Positions 33,439 through 45,422 of a DNA stretch of 64,000 nucleotides are shown one piece after another. This DNA is from Dactylis glomerata (Eukaryota; Streptophyta; Magnoliopsida; Poales; Poaceae). Position numbers and translations under genes: made by a program. The notes beneath the pieces are model-generated. The model searched no databases, was not told the origin of the DNA, and saw only the letters and a list, made by a program, of their open reading frames with translations. Where the stretch lies: contig QXEO01000216.1 in the NCBI GenBank assembly GCA_007115705.1, positions 1,299,041-1,363,040 on the forward strand, in the 5' to 3' direction. How positions within the stretch are numbered: position 1 is the stretch's first letter; each line of letters begins with the position of its first letter.

Positions 33439-35081
33439 TGATACGTCTCCAACGTATCCATAATTTTTGATGATCCATGCTTGTTTTTACACCATTTGCT
33501 TAGTGTTTCGTTACACTTCGTGGTGTTTTTATGCATTTTCCGGAACTAACCTATTAACAAGATGCCACAGTGCCAGTTCCCTGTTTTCTGCTGTTTTTGT
33601 GTTTCAGAAAAGTTACACAGGAAATATTCTCGGAATTGGACAAAACAAAAGCCGAACGTCCAGAAATTTACCGAAGCTTCCAGAGAACCAAAGAGGAGAC
33701 AGAGAAGGGCCACTGGGGGGCAACACCACCAGGGGCGCGGCCCAGGGCTGGCCCACGCCCACCTGTGGTGAGCCCCACCAGGTCCACCTCTGACGCTGCC
33801 CCTTCGCCTATAAAGACCCCCCGACGGGAAAAACCTAAATACCCGATCACTTTTCCAGAATGCATCGCGATCCGCCACCGCCGTTGACCCGAGATCGGGA
33901 GGGTCCAGAAGCTCTTCTCGACACCCTGCCGGAGAGGGGAATCACCACCGGAGGTCTTCTTCATCGCCATGCTTGCTCCAGCGCGATGAGTGAGTAGTCT
34001 ACCTTGGACTATGAGTCCATAGCAGTAGCTAGTTGGTTGTCTTCTCCACCATGTGCTTCATGTTTAGATCTCGTGAGCTGTCTTACATGATTGAGACTAC
34101 CTTTATGTAATTCTACATGTTGTGTTTGTTGGGATCCGATGAATATTGGTGTTATGATTGAGTTGATGTACTGAATTTTATCTTATGTTATCTCTATGTT
34201 GTTTATGATCTTGCATGCTCTCCGCTGTTAGTAGCTATCTTGGCCGAGTAGTTGCTAGTGACTCCAAGAGGGGGTATTTATGCTCGATAGTGAGTTCATG
34301 CCTCTATTTAATCTAGGGGAGTGACAGAAACCTCTAAGGTTGTAGATGTGTTGTTGCTACTAGGGGGAAAACAACATTCATATATCTAAGGGCATATGCT
34401 TTGTTTACATTACACACTTTGCTTAATGCAGTTATCTGTTGTTCGCAACTTAATACTTGTGGGGTTCTCGGATTGATTCCCCTTGGGTGGATTATTAGTC
34501 ATAGATGCAGTTGGATGGCGGTCTATGTATCTTATTGTAATGCCCAGAGTAAATCTGATAGTGATCTTCTTGACATATGCACGTTGTCTTTATTCTATCA
34601 ATTGCCCAACTGTAATTTGTTTACCCAGCATGTGTTATTTTATCTTATGGAGAGACACCACTAGTGAACTATGGACCCCGGTCCTATTTCCATTATATTA
34701 CTATCACCTTTTTACTTTACTCGCACTGTTTACTTTACTCGCATATTACTATTGCTTTCCACTCGATATGCTCATACCCTTTATTTCAAGCAAACCGGTG
34801 AGATTGACAACCTCATCGTAAGTTGGGAGCAAAGTATTTGGTTGTGTTGTGTGCAGGTTCCACGTTGCTACTAGTTGAAGACGAGTCAACAAGTGTCGTA
34901 AACGGCGCCCTTGTTGGAGTGTTAGTAGGCTAGTCAGCATCACCTTCTGGAGTACTGACTTTTTCCTGGACTGACAAACCTTGGTTTCTTACTGAGGGAA
35001 AACTTGCTGCTGTGCTCATCATACCTTCCTCTTGGGGTTCCCAACTGGACGATGAAAAACTATCAACACCGCGCCGCATCA
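33439..35081 (+). repeat. 3' LTR of element F (1643 bp)
   Basis: TGATACGTCTCC to GCCGCATCA, with TATAAA at 33809-33814. It is followed by CCCAG. Confidence 0.92.
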
Positions 35082-35086
35082 CCCAG

Positions 35087-35892
35087 CCTCCTCTCAATGT
35101 GTGTGACCGTGCGGCACCAGGGACGATAGATGAAAGAAGATCCGCTGGCGCGGAGGACAACCGATCATTGCACACGATTGGTGTGATGATTGCAAGCGTT
35201 GCCCTATTTTTTTAACAGAACCACAAACACTTGGGGTAATATGTTGCAAAGAACATACAAATTGAATGATTACCAGCTTTGACACAGAAATAACATTATG
35301 GCCTCACTGTTAGGACCAAGTGGCCTAGAGCATCGCTCAGAAACCTATGCTGACAAGGACCACATCGTCGCCCTGTTCCCGTCACCTACTTCTCCATCCT
35401 CGCTAGATGGCCGAGGAACTGCCCCAACATCTGGTTGAGGAGTCGCTGCTCTGTGAGCAGTTGGATGCCATGGGCGGGGCGACATAGACAGAGGGCACGA
35501 CCGTGGCGCTGTCCGAGCGGTTGGAGCCAGATGGGAGGGCACTTTGGGTGGGAAGAGGGCGAGCATCCTGGTCTCCTTGAGGAGCGCATTGGCGGGGAAT
35601 TGGGCCGAAGCCGAGCGTTTCCTTCACTTGCTCGTGGTCTTGATTTCTCCAAACAGCAGGCCCGATAGCTTAATTATTTGTCAAACTGCCTAACTACAGG
35701 TTTTATTCTCTTTGCAACAGATTATCCCAAATAGTGGTATTCTCTGCAAAAAAAAACTTTGCGGTTGTGGTTCTGTGAGAAAAATTCCCCGACAAGTGGC
35801 GTGAAGTGCAAAAACCTCGAGATGGATAGGAGAGCACCGTAAGAACTAATTTAATCCAGTTGTCACACGGTCATGTCACTTCTGAAATAGCA
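35087..35892. other. Unassigned lower-copy sequence
   Basis: It contains overlapping short frames on the minus strand near 35345-35652 with Pro/Ser-rich translations. No recognisable domain, splice structure or start context supports a gene. Confidence 0.5.
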
Positions 35893-36880
35893 TTTTTTTA
35901 GGAACATGGCGCTTTATCGATTAATCAACATCATTACAAAGTTCAACCTAGATACACTCAAGGATCACATCTACGAAAAGTTCACAAAAAGAGAGCTCAA
36001 AAGAACGAGCTAAACTATGCACTGCACCATTACAGAGACGTCAAACATGCTTGCACGAACGCAGAGAAAATACTGTTGAGAGACGTTTGATGTCGCCCAC
36101 CATAGTTCCCACACTAGAACAATCTATCCCACGAGCTTGGATCTTTTGAATTAGATATATGCAATCAGAAGCAAGAATGATGCTCTTGAAGTCCTTGTCT
36201 GTGGTGATTGCAAGAGCTTGTCTCGCCGCCAATGCTTCAGCCATTTTAGAGCTCTAAATGCCATCGATGCTGCAATTACCCGACAATTTCGTTGAACCCT
36301 AATGATATCGAAATCATAGTGCCCTAACGCATCCATTTAGACGATTGCCGAATGGCAACATCTACATTCACACATTCATGTCCAACTAGTGGTGTAACCT
36401 AGTGAGGTTGGAGGAGGGGTCACACCTTTTAGTCATCGAGGCCTTGAAGCAGAACTGCACAATGTTGTGCACATACACCCGAATTTTTCTTGCTAATTGA
36501 GATGGCTAAAGACAGTCCTTCCCATTTGTAACATTATTTATCGCAACCCACGAGCCAACAAAGAACATCTAAAGTGGTCACTTGGATAGACGAGACTTTC
36601 TGTAGAAAATAAAATATCCACTCTTTCATACTCGAGAAGGATTAGAGACAACTTGAACTGCACCTGATCCTTAACAATATCCCACACAGACCCGACAAAG
36701 GGGAAAAAGAGGAATATGTGTTCAACACGTTCTGATCGTCTATAGAAACCTCACCGATCCTCCGCCGGGATATTCCACCTCTATGCACCATCGCAAATGG
36801 TAACAAAAAAGTAGTGTGTAGTATGTACTTAAGGTTGCCATGTCTTGCATCTGGCAGTGTCTGCTGATGCAGGGTCACCG
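35893..36880 (-). pseudogene. Degenerate LINE 3' part: zf-RVT and RNase H-like remnants
   Basis: On the minus strand, translations with several stops and shifts resemble the zf-RVT region (EHIFLFFPFVGSVWDIV near 36700). They continue to the RVT_3 RNase H-like domain of plant LINEs (FRALKWLKH; AEALAARQALAI; IILASDCIYLIQKI near 36100-36290). The minus-strand 3' end carries a short run of seven A near 35893. No intact frame remains. Confidence 0.7.
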
Positions 36881-38336
36881 TGTTAAGAAGACATCACCGG
36901 TGGTGGAGGACGAGCAACCTTCTTTGGTTTGAGAGGAGGAGCAGCCCCTCTCGCTACCTGACCAGAAAGTCGCCTCCACCCCTTGTACTCCGGCTGTTTG
37001 TCCTCTGATGATGACTACAAGACGAATTTGGAAGAGGACGAGGAAGCGGCAACAACATGCCGAAAGCTGAGTCACCTCAGCTTGCAAAGAGGTGGACGAC
37101 AGATGCTCAAGGAGCAGGTGGTGCTGCTCTAGTCCTTTGCGAAGAAACATGAGGAAGACAAAGAGCGAGCGGTGAAGGCCGGTGATGTCGCCGCTGCCGA
37201 TAGATGTATTTTTCTTGTCTTCAAATTGTAAATTTATATCTATCGAGAAACAAAATTGTTTTTATTGCCCACGGTTACATATACGAAAGGGATATTCTTC
37301 ATCACACACTTTTACTTAGCTCATAGCAAACATAATTTTTCATAAAAATCATTTGTGAATCTTTTGGTCTTTATATTTTCATGCTATTATACTATTTTAT
37401 TTTGAAATGTGAACTCGTGTTTTTGTCCCCTTGCCCTATAAAATTCTTCACATAATATTCCCTCCAGCTGCCTCTCACATCGCCACCATGCCTCCCTACA
37501 AATCCTCTATCAGTTGCATTGACCTCACGTCCTCTGATATAGAGGAGGGGCATTCATCACAGTGACCGCTCGGTGCTGGGGGAAGCATCATTGACCTCAC
37601 GGGGTCTTTGGGAGGATGAGCATGCTCTAGAGAAGGAGGAGCACACTCATGTCGCAATGTCGGAGGAGTTTCTAGGTGCAAGCTCTGCGGATGAGCTGCG
37701 ATGCAGGAGAAGGCTTGGAGGAACATATGGTGGTGGAGGATTCCATCGCGTCATCACGGAGTGAGGATGTAGCGGAGCATCGTGTTGTGGATTAGTCCTT
37801 CGAGACTCTCCGTGAGGACCGATTGCATACATGGATGCGCGCCAAGAAGAAAGGTAAGAAGTTGGCCACACAACGGTCATTCTAATTCTTCCCTCTGACA
37901 AGCCTTCAAAGATTTGAATGGCCACGATGGCAAGATGCATGGCCACATGAGAAGAAGTTCTAAAATTATCACATCATCGGGCTCTTGCAGCCATTTCGCT
38001 AACGATGCCGGGGCATCAGGCTCCGTAGAGGGTTTAGCCATTGATGATGTGGAGGCATCAGACATCGGCAAGGGTCTCACCAGAAGAGGCATCAAGCTAT
38101 TTCAGGTTTAAAATGAAGAAGCATATGATTATGGAGATGTACATGTGAAATTTTTCGTTTGAATTTGTTGACACTTCGAAATATGTTTTTTAGCATAGGG
38201 TGCATATGCACATGGGAGCCAAATTGAATTTCCGAGAAGATCAATGTTACTTTAATCCTAAGTTAGCTTAGAACATTATTTCACCTTTTGTCTCGGCCAC
38301 GTAAACCCCCATATAATACTCACAGTATCATTTATG
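36881..38336. other. Unassigned sequence with decayed coding-like fragments
   Basis: Short plus-strand frames at about 37490-37590 (MPPYKSSISCIDLTSSDIEE) and 37650-37760 look like pieces of an acidic protein interrupted by stops and shifts. No family is recognisable, and no element ends are seen. Confidence 0.4.
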
Positions 38337-38338
38337 TA

Positions 38339-38463
38339 ATCCCTTCGTCCAAAAAGAATGTCGAATATTTTTTTATATTTTTTTAGATGTATCTATGCAC
38401 TAACACGTCTAGATATTATCTAAATTTGATAAATCCATGACATCACTTTTGGGACGGAGGGAG
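38339..38463. mobile_element. Stowaway-type MITE (125 bp)
   Basis: The right end is CTTTTGGGACGGAGGGAG and the left end a decayed ATCCCTTCGTCCAAAAAG. Both are flanked by TA (38337-38338 and 38464-38465). The CTCCCTCCGTCCC terminus and TA target site are the Stowaway (Tc1/Mariner) signature. It has no coding capacity. Confidence 0.9.
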
Positions 38464-38465
38464 TA

Positions 38466-39400
38466 ATTGATCTCCTATGTATTATGGACAAGACACAATT
38501 GGAATTATATTCTAATTGTTGTATACAAACCGTATATAGAGATAAGCATTGGCTGAATACAATTGTTTTTTAAAGGGGGCTTTTGTAGCCTCTGTCTCCC
38601 AGAGGTAAGATGGATGCGAACTTCTATAAATTTCTGTTACTTCCCCATACCGGTTTAGTTTTGAGAAAATTTTAACCATAAGTTTGGTTATGAAAATATG
38701 AGATATATACCATAAAAATTATACCATTACTTTATAGTTTGTTGATAAAACTAATAATTAAAGTTTTTCTTAAAATACGCAATAAGCTAATAAACCGGTA
38801 CGGCGGAGTACATTTAACCTTTGTGCTATCAACTCTGCCACAACAGAATTCAGTTCATCGTCCGCAATTGGATTATCTAAAGACAAGAACAGCCCTTTCA
38901 AATCTGTGATCTACAATTAGTGCGCGCAAGTTCAGGGGGGCCGAGATCTCAAGTCCACGGGTGCAGTGCAGCACAACCACCGGTGCAGTGCAGCACAACC
39001 ACCGGTGCAGGCGTAGCAGCTAGCGCTACAGCACAACGTGCGACGACCGACGTCCATGCAAGCAGACGATATGTCACGCCGGCGCCGCGAGGTCATGCCG
39101 TCGAGCGTGGATGAAATGAAGATTGTAGAGGAACACACTTCAAGATTCAGCCGGCGACATGGCAAGCAGTGAAGCACGTACCGCTGCCTCTATTAACTTC
39201 GACCAGCTCGAAATCAGCCGATCCATCCACATTTCCATCACTGCTCTGCTCTTCTCCGGCCGCAGTGAATAAAGCCATTTGTCACTGCTGTTACAACCAA
39301 ACTCTAAGGTAACGGTAAAACGCACACTCCCTACTATACTTACTTACGCTATGTATAAAACCATCTCCCAAAGTTACTGCTTGCTGCCGATCATCAATCG
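38466..39400. other. Downstream region of the carboxylesterase gene
   Basis: AT-rich to about 38900, then a moderately GC-rich stretch with a small duplicated block (GTGCAGTGCAGCACAACCAC twice, 38958-39005). It should contain the 3' UTR of the minus-strand gene at 39401-40456. No further gene seen. Confidence 0.5.
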
Positions 39401-40456
39401 CTAGGCGCGGTTAACGAAGGCGGCGAGCGTGGCCATATGCATGGCGGCCTTGGGCGACGCGAGGTTGCTGAGGAAGAAGCAGTGCCCCTCGCCGGCCGTC
39501 TCGTACAGCCGCGCCTCCCCGTCCCACCCGCTGCCCCGGAGCGCGTCCACGTACGCACGCTGCCACGGCCCCAGCCCGTCCTGCCTCGACACCGTCACCA
39601 GCACCCGCGAGCTCCCGAGCCGCCGCCAAGCGCCCGCCGGCAGCGCCGCCATCGGGTTCACGTACGGGTGCGCCGTCCCGTACCGCCCCGCGCAGATGAA
39701 CCCCCATGAACGCTCCGCCCACGGGCCCGCGCGCGCGCCCAGGAAGTATGGGTCCAGCAGCGCCACGCCCCTGATCTTGATCCGATCGCTGCCGTCAAGG
39801 TCCACGCCCTGCTCGCCGGCGCGCATCGCCAGGTTGTGCGCGATGTTGCCGCCGGCGCTGTCCCCGGCGACGAACAGGCGGGACATGTCCCCGTGCCTGG
39901 CGATCCAGGAGCCGTGCCGCGCGCTGGACTGGGAGAGCACCCACTGGAGCGCCGTCCAGGAGTCGTCGTATGCGGCCGGGAGCGTGTGCTCGGGCGCGAG
40001 GCGGTAGTTGACCGACACCGCGATGACGCCGGCCCTGGCCGCCAGCGCGTTGAGGTAGGCGTGGTACACGGGGTCGAAGGCCGACTCCACCACGAACGCA
40101 CCGCCGTGGAAGTAGAGGAGCACCGGGAGCCTGTTCTTGCTGAGGCTGGGGCGGTAGAGCCTAGCCGAGAGTCCCGTGGTCTGGTCGATCACGGCGTCCC
40201 TGGAGGCGACGCCGGTGCGCGCGTCCAGCGACGGCGGCACCACGCGCGTGCCCATGAACCGCTGAACCCGGCCGCTCTTGAACTGGACGAGGAACGGCGT
40301 GAAGTCGAACTTCACCTCGTCGAACGGATTAGCGCGGCTCCGCAATGCCGAACCTTCCTCCTCCGCGCCTCCGCTCGTCGAGTCCCCTGTCGCGAGAGAC
40401 GAGCATGAGCAGAGCGCGACGAGGAGGAGTGAGGCGAGCAAGGCCCGTGTCGCCAT
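39401..40456 (-). CDS. Carboxylesterase, plant CXE / GID1-like alpha/beta hydrolase (351 aa)
   Basis: It is an intact single-exon gene of 351 residues. A hydrophobic N-terminus (TRALLASLLLVALCSCSS) predicts a signal peptide, so the enzyme is probably secretory or vacuolar. The Abhydrolase_3 core follows: HGGAF oxyanion hole (near 40110), GDSAGGN nucleophile elbow (near 39860), acidic member in SRQDGLGP (near 39580) and catalytic His in GEGHCFF (near 39470). GID1 receptors lack the catalytic His, which is present here, so hydrolysis of ester substrates is expected; the substrate is unknown (tuliposide-converting and general CXE enzymes are relatives). The start at 40456 has a strong context (GGCCATGG). 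An in-frame ATG at 40498 would add 14 residues in weaker context and bury the signal peptide. GC content is very high, as in many grass genes. Confidence 0.93.
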   Translation of the reverse strand: MATRALLASLLLVALCSCSSLATGDSTSGGAEEEGSALRSRANPFDEVKFDFTPFLVQFKSGRVQRFMGTRVVPPSLDARTGVASRDAVIDQTTGLSARLYRPSLSKNRLPVLLYFHGGAFVVESAFDPVYHAYLNALAARAGVIAVSVNYRLAPEHTLPAAYDDSWTALQWVLSQSSARHGSWIARHGDMSRLFVAGDSAGGNIAHNLAMRAGEQGVDLDGSDRIKIRGVALLDPYFLGARAGPWAERSWGFICAGRYGTAHPYVNPMAALPAGAWRRLGSSRVLVTVSRQDGLGPWQRAYVDALRGSGWDGEARLYETAGEGHCFFLSNLASPKAAMHMATLAAFVNRA

Positions 40457-40544
40457 GGCCGGAGCTAGCACGGATGGGACAGTGCGGCCGGCTGCCATCG
40501 ACCTGCACTGTACCGTAGTGAGTGAACTGCCCGGGGCGCGCGCG

Positions 40545-40552
40545 CTTATATG
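40545..40552 (-). promoter_or_regulatory. Candidate TATA box of the carboxylesterase gene
   Basis: CATATAAG on the minus strand lies about 90 bp upstream of the chosen ATG. It suggests a start of transcription near 40515 and a 5' UTR of about 60 bases. Confidence 0.5.
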
Positions 40553-40699
40553 CACCGATCGATGCGGCCGACACGGCGGGCGTTGCGCACCATTTTCGCT
40601 CGGACGGATCGGATGTGTGGTGGTGCGCGAAACTCTTTCCACGGGAAGCGACCGGTGGCGTTGTGCTCCGCCCGCACTCCCGAGAACGATTTCGGCTTC

Positions 40700-41640
40700 G
40701 GTCAATTAGGCCATCTCCACCGGGTAGACGAATCGCTTTCAAGCGCGTATAAACTGATTCGACTGGACCGTCGCGTCGTCAACGCCCTCCCAGCGATGCG
40801 ACGCATTCAGACCAACGCGTCTGGCTCGACCCATCGCTGATCCAAATTTGGGCTATATTTATATCGGCGCGGACGCGGGGGATTGCGCGGGCGTCCTCCT
40901 TAATTCACCACAGGCCCGCATGGCATTGACACATTAGTAGAGCATAATATTAATATTAGTTCATTACAAGTTGATACGCCCATCACAAAAAGGGCCCACA
41001 AAAAAAAGGCCTATCCTACAGGCCAGTGGTCAGTCTTCGGCGCGAGAAGCCATGGCTACGTGGCCGGCATCGCCGCCGCTACGTAGCCACCGCCGCCGTC
41101 TCCCTACTGCAGGGCGCCTCCATCGTCGTGGCCGCCGATTTCGATAGCCTCGATAGCCGCCATCGCCGCACTGATAGCGGCTTCCTGACTGCGCACAGTC
41201 ATACACTGCTCAATGCGGTGCTCAGTGTCGGCGCGGCGGCCGGCATCCCGCTGAGCGGCGGTGTTCCGATCGACGTCCCTCCGGTATGCGAGGGCCTTGT
41301 CCATCTCGGCCGCCCAGTGCGCTGCCTGCTCTGCCGCCTCCGCCACAGCGGCGTGCTCCACCTCCGCCTCCGCCTTGACGCGTTGCGCCCCCGCTGCCGC
41401 CTTGACGAGCTCCACCTCTGCCGCCGCCTTGACGTGCACCTCCACAGCACGCAGCTCGGCGCCGCGCTATGCCTCCGACACCTCCTTCGCCTCCTCCTCG
41501 TCGTCCAGTTGGCGATCTTTCGGCGAGCCATGGCTAGGGCTGGATCTTGGGTGGTACTTTCTCCTTGGCTATGGTTTTGGTGGGTGCTCATCGCTGTCGG
41601 CAGCGCCTGCTTATGTAGGCGGTGCGCGGCGGATAATGGC
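40700..41640 (-). pseudogene. Ala/Arg-rich degenerate reading frames, possibly carried by a DNA transposon
   Basis: On the minus strand a frame at 41445-41104 reads as an Ala-rich coiled coil (EVELVKAAAGAQRVKAEAEV). It seems to continue upstream in another frame to MARRKIANW near 41530. The composition resembles the plus-strand remnant at 43029-44073. I recognise no domain and no terminal inverted repeat. Confidence 0.35.
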
Positions 41641-41765
41641 GCCAGGGGCGGGATAATTTCCGGCCAAGGGCGGGGGCGGGATAATTTCCGGCCAAGGGCG
41701 GGAGCGGGATAATTTCCATCCAATGGCGGGGGCGGGATAATTTCCGGCCAAGGGCGGGGGCGAGA
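41641..41765. repeat. 28-bp GC-rich minisatellite, about four units
   Basis: The unit GGGCGGGGGCGGGATAATTT followed by CCGGCCAA is repeated, with one unit changed to CCATCCAA. Confidence 0.85.
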
Positions 41766-41854
41766 AACATTCTCCGGCCCTGCGTGCATGAGAAACATGA
41801 GTTATCATCGGCGGGAGTTTTTCCACCGTGCGGGAAGCCACTGGTGGTCATTGC

Positions 41855-42014
41855 CGATGTCCCATCTCCATTAGCAGGGAATCACAGACCATCAAGGTTT
41901 GACAGTACACGGACACGGACGATATGCGTCGACCCGATGTCCCATCGCCATTAGCAGGGAATCACAGACCATCAAGGTTTGACAGTACACGGACACGGAC
42001 GATATGCGTCGACC
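41855..42014. repeat. 80-bp perfect-period tandem duplication
   Basis: The segment beginning GATGTCCCATCTCCATTAGC (41856) recurs at 41936 with one base change (TCTCC to TCGCC). Both units end GATATGCGTCGACCC. Confidence 0.9.
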
Positions 42015-43028
42015 CCGTGGACGCACTGTCTAGACCTGCCGGACCGCGACCTATTTTCTATCTGTGGACCGACGCAGATATATCAGGATAGACCATTTGC
42101 GTCTGCGAGATGCATCGGCCCGCTAGGGATGCCCACGTCAATACCGTTTCCTTTCCGTAGTGGGGCGGCACACTCGCCGTTAGTGTGTAGTGACCCGTAA
42201 CCATCGTTCGCCTAGTGCTTAAGTGCGCGGACCTATCTTCCTATCATCACTTACATTCAGCCAAGCCATAACTGGCGCGTAGCTTATCAACGTACTAGAG
42301 GGCCAAACAAAACATCATAAGCAAAAAGCGTCACGGAGAGGGCAGTTCATTCAAGCCGGTGTTGGAGTTTTTTTTTTCGAAACGGAGGCGCACAAGCCCC
42401 GTACGTTGTAGATCCAGCATGGCATTTAAGTCTGTTTGGTGTCTTATGACTTATGAGTTGTGACACTTTACTTTCTACTCATCGATCAGCTGTTTGTGTC
42501 CTCGCGTCGTGCGGTGTGAGCGTTTGTTGCTTTGCAGGTGATGGTGCTGGCCCTGGTTTAGAGCCTAGCATCTTACCGCGCCTGTCATCAATGGCTGAGG
42601 ACCGTTGCATCACACCACCTGCACAGGCTCAGTCAGCGCAGCGTGTCTCCGCCACGTTGTTATTTACTAAGCGCATCTCCAGCAATATTTAGGTATCCGA
42701 ATCAATTCGTTTTGGGTCGGACCGTGGACATTAAAATAAGACATGTTCGGATAGGTCAAGAGGAGAGGAGGGGCAACCCAACGGGCCAACGCATTTATTG
42801 CCCACCTAGTCGGCATGCACGTCCCAACGACGGAGGCACGACGCCCCGCGCAAAATTCCAGTGTGCGCCACTGTTGCCGCTAGGAGGGCGCGCGCGTGCC
42901 AATGTTTCCCGCCGGCCGTTCCCGCGCGTCTGTTAATGTTTGGCGTCGGTGCAGGTTGCCTATAAAACAGGCCAGCACTCGCCCCGCCATGGAAACCCAA
43001 AAACCTTCTTCCCCCGTCGCCAAAACCT
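42015..43028. other. Unassigned GC-rich sequence
   Basis: No gene is visible. A poly-T run followed by TCGAAACGGAGGCGC (near 42370) and CGCATCTCCAGCAA (near 42672) recall ends of small class II elements, but no matching partner end was found. Confidence 0.4.
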
Positions 43029-44073
43029 TCCCGCAACCGGCTAGCCGTGGCGCCCATCGACAACAGCAAGTGGGCCGTGCTCAGGGAGCTCGCCCTCGCC
43101 CGATTCCCCGAGGACGCCGAGGTGGCGGACGCCATGCGCCGGGCGGAAGAGCTCGCCAGCCAGCAGCCGGGTGACGCCGCGGTGTTCGTGCCAGCGACGG
43201 AGGCGGTCGCGCAGGCCGAGGAGGAGAAGAGAGTCGGCGAGGCGCTCCTGGTCGTCAACCGGCGCATGCGCACATCGTCGGTCGCGGCAGGCGGAAGAGG
43301 AGGCGTGGGCTCTGGCCGCCGCCGTGGCCGCACACCAGGAGAAGGAGGTGATGGAGGTGGCGGAGGACGCGGCACGCCAGGTGGTGGCCTTGCTGCAGTC
43401 GCAGTCCGTCAACATCGCCACCGTCGAGTCCACGGCCGGTCCTTTCCTAGGGCCGTACCACGCCGCCGACGACCTCGTGGCGTCGGCCGATGACGAGGCC
43501 ATGGCCGAGGCCTACGTGGTTGGCTGGTCGTGCCTCAGGAGCAGCCCGACGAGGAGGACGGCGTGGACGACGACATCGATGCCCTCTTTGGTGACTCCTC
43601 GGACGGCGATGTGATCGTGCCGGCGACAACGGACGAGCAGTGGCGCTGCTCGCCTCCTTCAAGACCGCGCACCGTGAGGAGGGCACATGCCAGAGCGGGA
43701 AGCTCTTGCGGCCATGCTCGTGGTGCACGCCAACGGGGTGAGGGAGGCCGCGCGCGTGGCTGCCAAGGACGAGGCGGCTCGCGTGGTGGAGGCGGCAGCG
43801 GAACTGGCTGCCCAAGAGGAGGCGGCTCGTGCGGCGGCGCAGGCGGAGGAGCTTGCCGAGGAGGCGGCAGCGGATGCGGCAGCGCAGGAGGAGATGGCTA
43901 GGGACCGCCGCCGCTGGGACGACGACATGGCCGCGGCGAGGCGCGCCCGCGAGATCCACGAGCTCGCCACACAGCGCAGCCACCGCCGCAACCTGGCCCG
44001 CCGCCGTCGGAACATGGCCGACGGTGAGGGCTTGAACACCGTTGATGTCGGCTGGGGCGATGACCTGCTGTAA
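43029..44073 (+). pseudogene. Frame-shifted Ala/Glu-rich coiled-coil protein remnant
   Basis: One protein-like signal passes through several frames: IDNSKWAVLRELALARFPED from 43050, RQAEEEAWALAAAVAAHQ near 43290, PQEQPDEEDGVDDDIDALFG near 43530, and EREALAAMLVVHANGVREAA near 43690, ending MADGEGLNTVDVGWGDDLL at 44073. At least three frameshifts are needed to connect them. It looks like a decayed low-complexity protein. No family recognised. Its ends cannot be set precisely. Confidence 0.45.
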
Positions 44074-45139
44074 GCGACTGCAGGCCAACGAGTAGGGGTA
44101 GGGTAGTGTAGGAGTAGCCAGTAGGAAAATGGTCGCCAGTAACTTTTTGTGTAGCGCCGACGTGGCTCGATTTTTTTGGTTCACTGACATGTGGGGCAGG
44201 CGTGACTTATGTGGACAACCAACCACCATGGTCGCTGTCCGTCCGACCGTATTTCATGCCCACATATGGGTCAGGAATACGTCGGTCTGCCCCCGTAGTC
44301 CGTTTAGGTCGGCATGTTAGAATCACTTTTCCTCATTTTCCTGTCCGCGCAGACGTATTCAGACTGCGTTTGTTCGTTTAGATCGACCCGGTCATGGAGG
44401 CATGGCACGCTGCTCCGGCCGTCCGTCCGTCACCGGGTGCCGAAGCCATGGGTATATGTACTGAGTACTGACGCGCACTCTCCTTTTAGTTTTAGGTCCC
44501 TGCTGCCGTTGGAAACAACCTTGGAATGGTAAATGACAAGGAAAATGCGCACAAACTGCCGGATGGTACTACGTACTGCCAGCTGGTGTGCATGTGCTGT
44601 CGTGGACAATAAGTTCTGTCAATTTCTGGCGGTTTTGTGCAGTATGGCGACGAGCTTAACGGCCACCTGGCCATGGTACGCCCGTATGAGCCGGGTCGGG
44701 TTTGAGATGGATGGAACTTTCCGTTCTCGTGATTAAGGGATGGAGCGCACTGCCTGTGAATAACTGCAACATACTAGCAGTATGGTGTTTCCACGCACAC
44801 ACTGAAACAAGACCCATTTTCCACGACAATGCTCCCAAAATGGTAATGACGCACGCGTCGTCGATGACACAAGTCATGCATACTTTATAAGGTCCTGGAC
44901 GACTGAAGAAAAAGACCCCAACCAAATGATACTACTCAATACAAACCCTTATTTCTCATTTATGTTCGTTTCTTTATTGTTTCATCCTGCCTAGCCCTAT
45001 CAACCCAAGGGTTTGATTGATCTTTGCTATTTTGAGATGAAAAACGTCGATCTCCTACACGAAAGCAAGGAATTTTTATTGCTTTGGTCGAGAAGCAATC
45101 ATTCATCGTTACGAAGATACAATAGTTATCGTTGTGTTG
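44074..45139. other. Unassigned sequence
   Basis: No gene, inverted repeat or recognisable element. Short frames present are in random-looking context. Confidence 0.45.
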
Positions 45140-45422
45140 TGTGGCAATATTGCGTGGGAACACAATTGGCGACTCCGCTAGGTACGAATAAGAAGAAGGG
45201 ATGCGCGATGGCACCGAGCCCAAGGACACAAACGACATCAACCCGGACAACGGCGTCACCGTTACACTCGACGATCTTTCAAAAGGTGACCGGCGAGAAC
45301 ATAATCAGGAGCTTGAGGAAGAGAAGCTTGAGAGGTTAAAGCTAAAGTTGGATGGACACCAAAAGACTAGGAACAACGTCGTCAAGTTTGTTTCGCTAAG
45401 CCCTTCATACATTCAACACTAA
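45140..45422 (+). mobile_element. Remnant of an LTR retrotransposon primer-site and gag start
   Basis: TTGGCGACTCCGCTAGG (45168-45184) resembles the primer-site region of Tat-type Gypsy elements. It is followed by a frame rich in Asp/Glu/Lys (DPDNGVTVTLDDLSKGD-like, 45201-45422) as at a gag N-terminus. Everything downstream is missing. No LTR boundaries found. Confidence 0.4.

Larger units (their letters stand above)
28081..35081 (+). mobile_element. Element F: complete non-autonomous LTR retrotransposon (7001 bp)
   Basis: 5' LTR 28081-29724, primer site 29737-29754, one reading frame 29906-30499, a 2.9-kb tail, polypurine tract and 3' LTR 33439-35081. The 5-bp duplication CCCAG flanks it (28076-28080; 35082-35086). 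The first 240 bp of the two LTRs differ at about 10 sites by eye (about 4%), which implies an insertion on the order of 1.5 million years ago. It has no protease or pol. Its LTRs and tail match B, but its coding module is different. Confidence 0.93.

Noticed and set aside
39411..40408. Long alternative frames overlapping the carboxylesterase on both strands
   Set aside because: They arise from very high GC content. Only the 39401-40456 frame has the catalytic motifs and a signal peptide.
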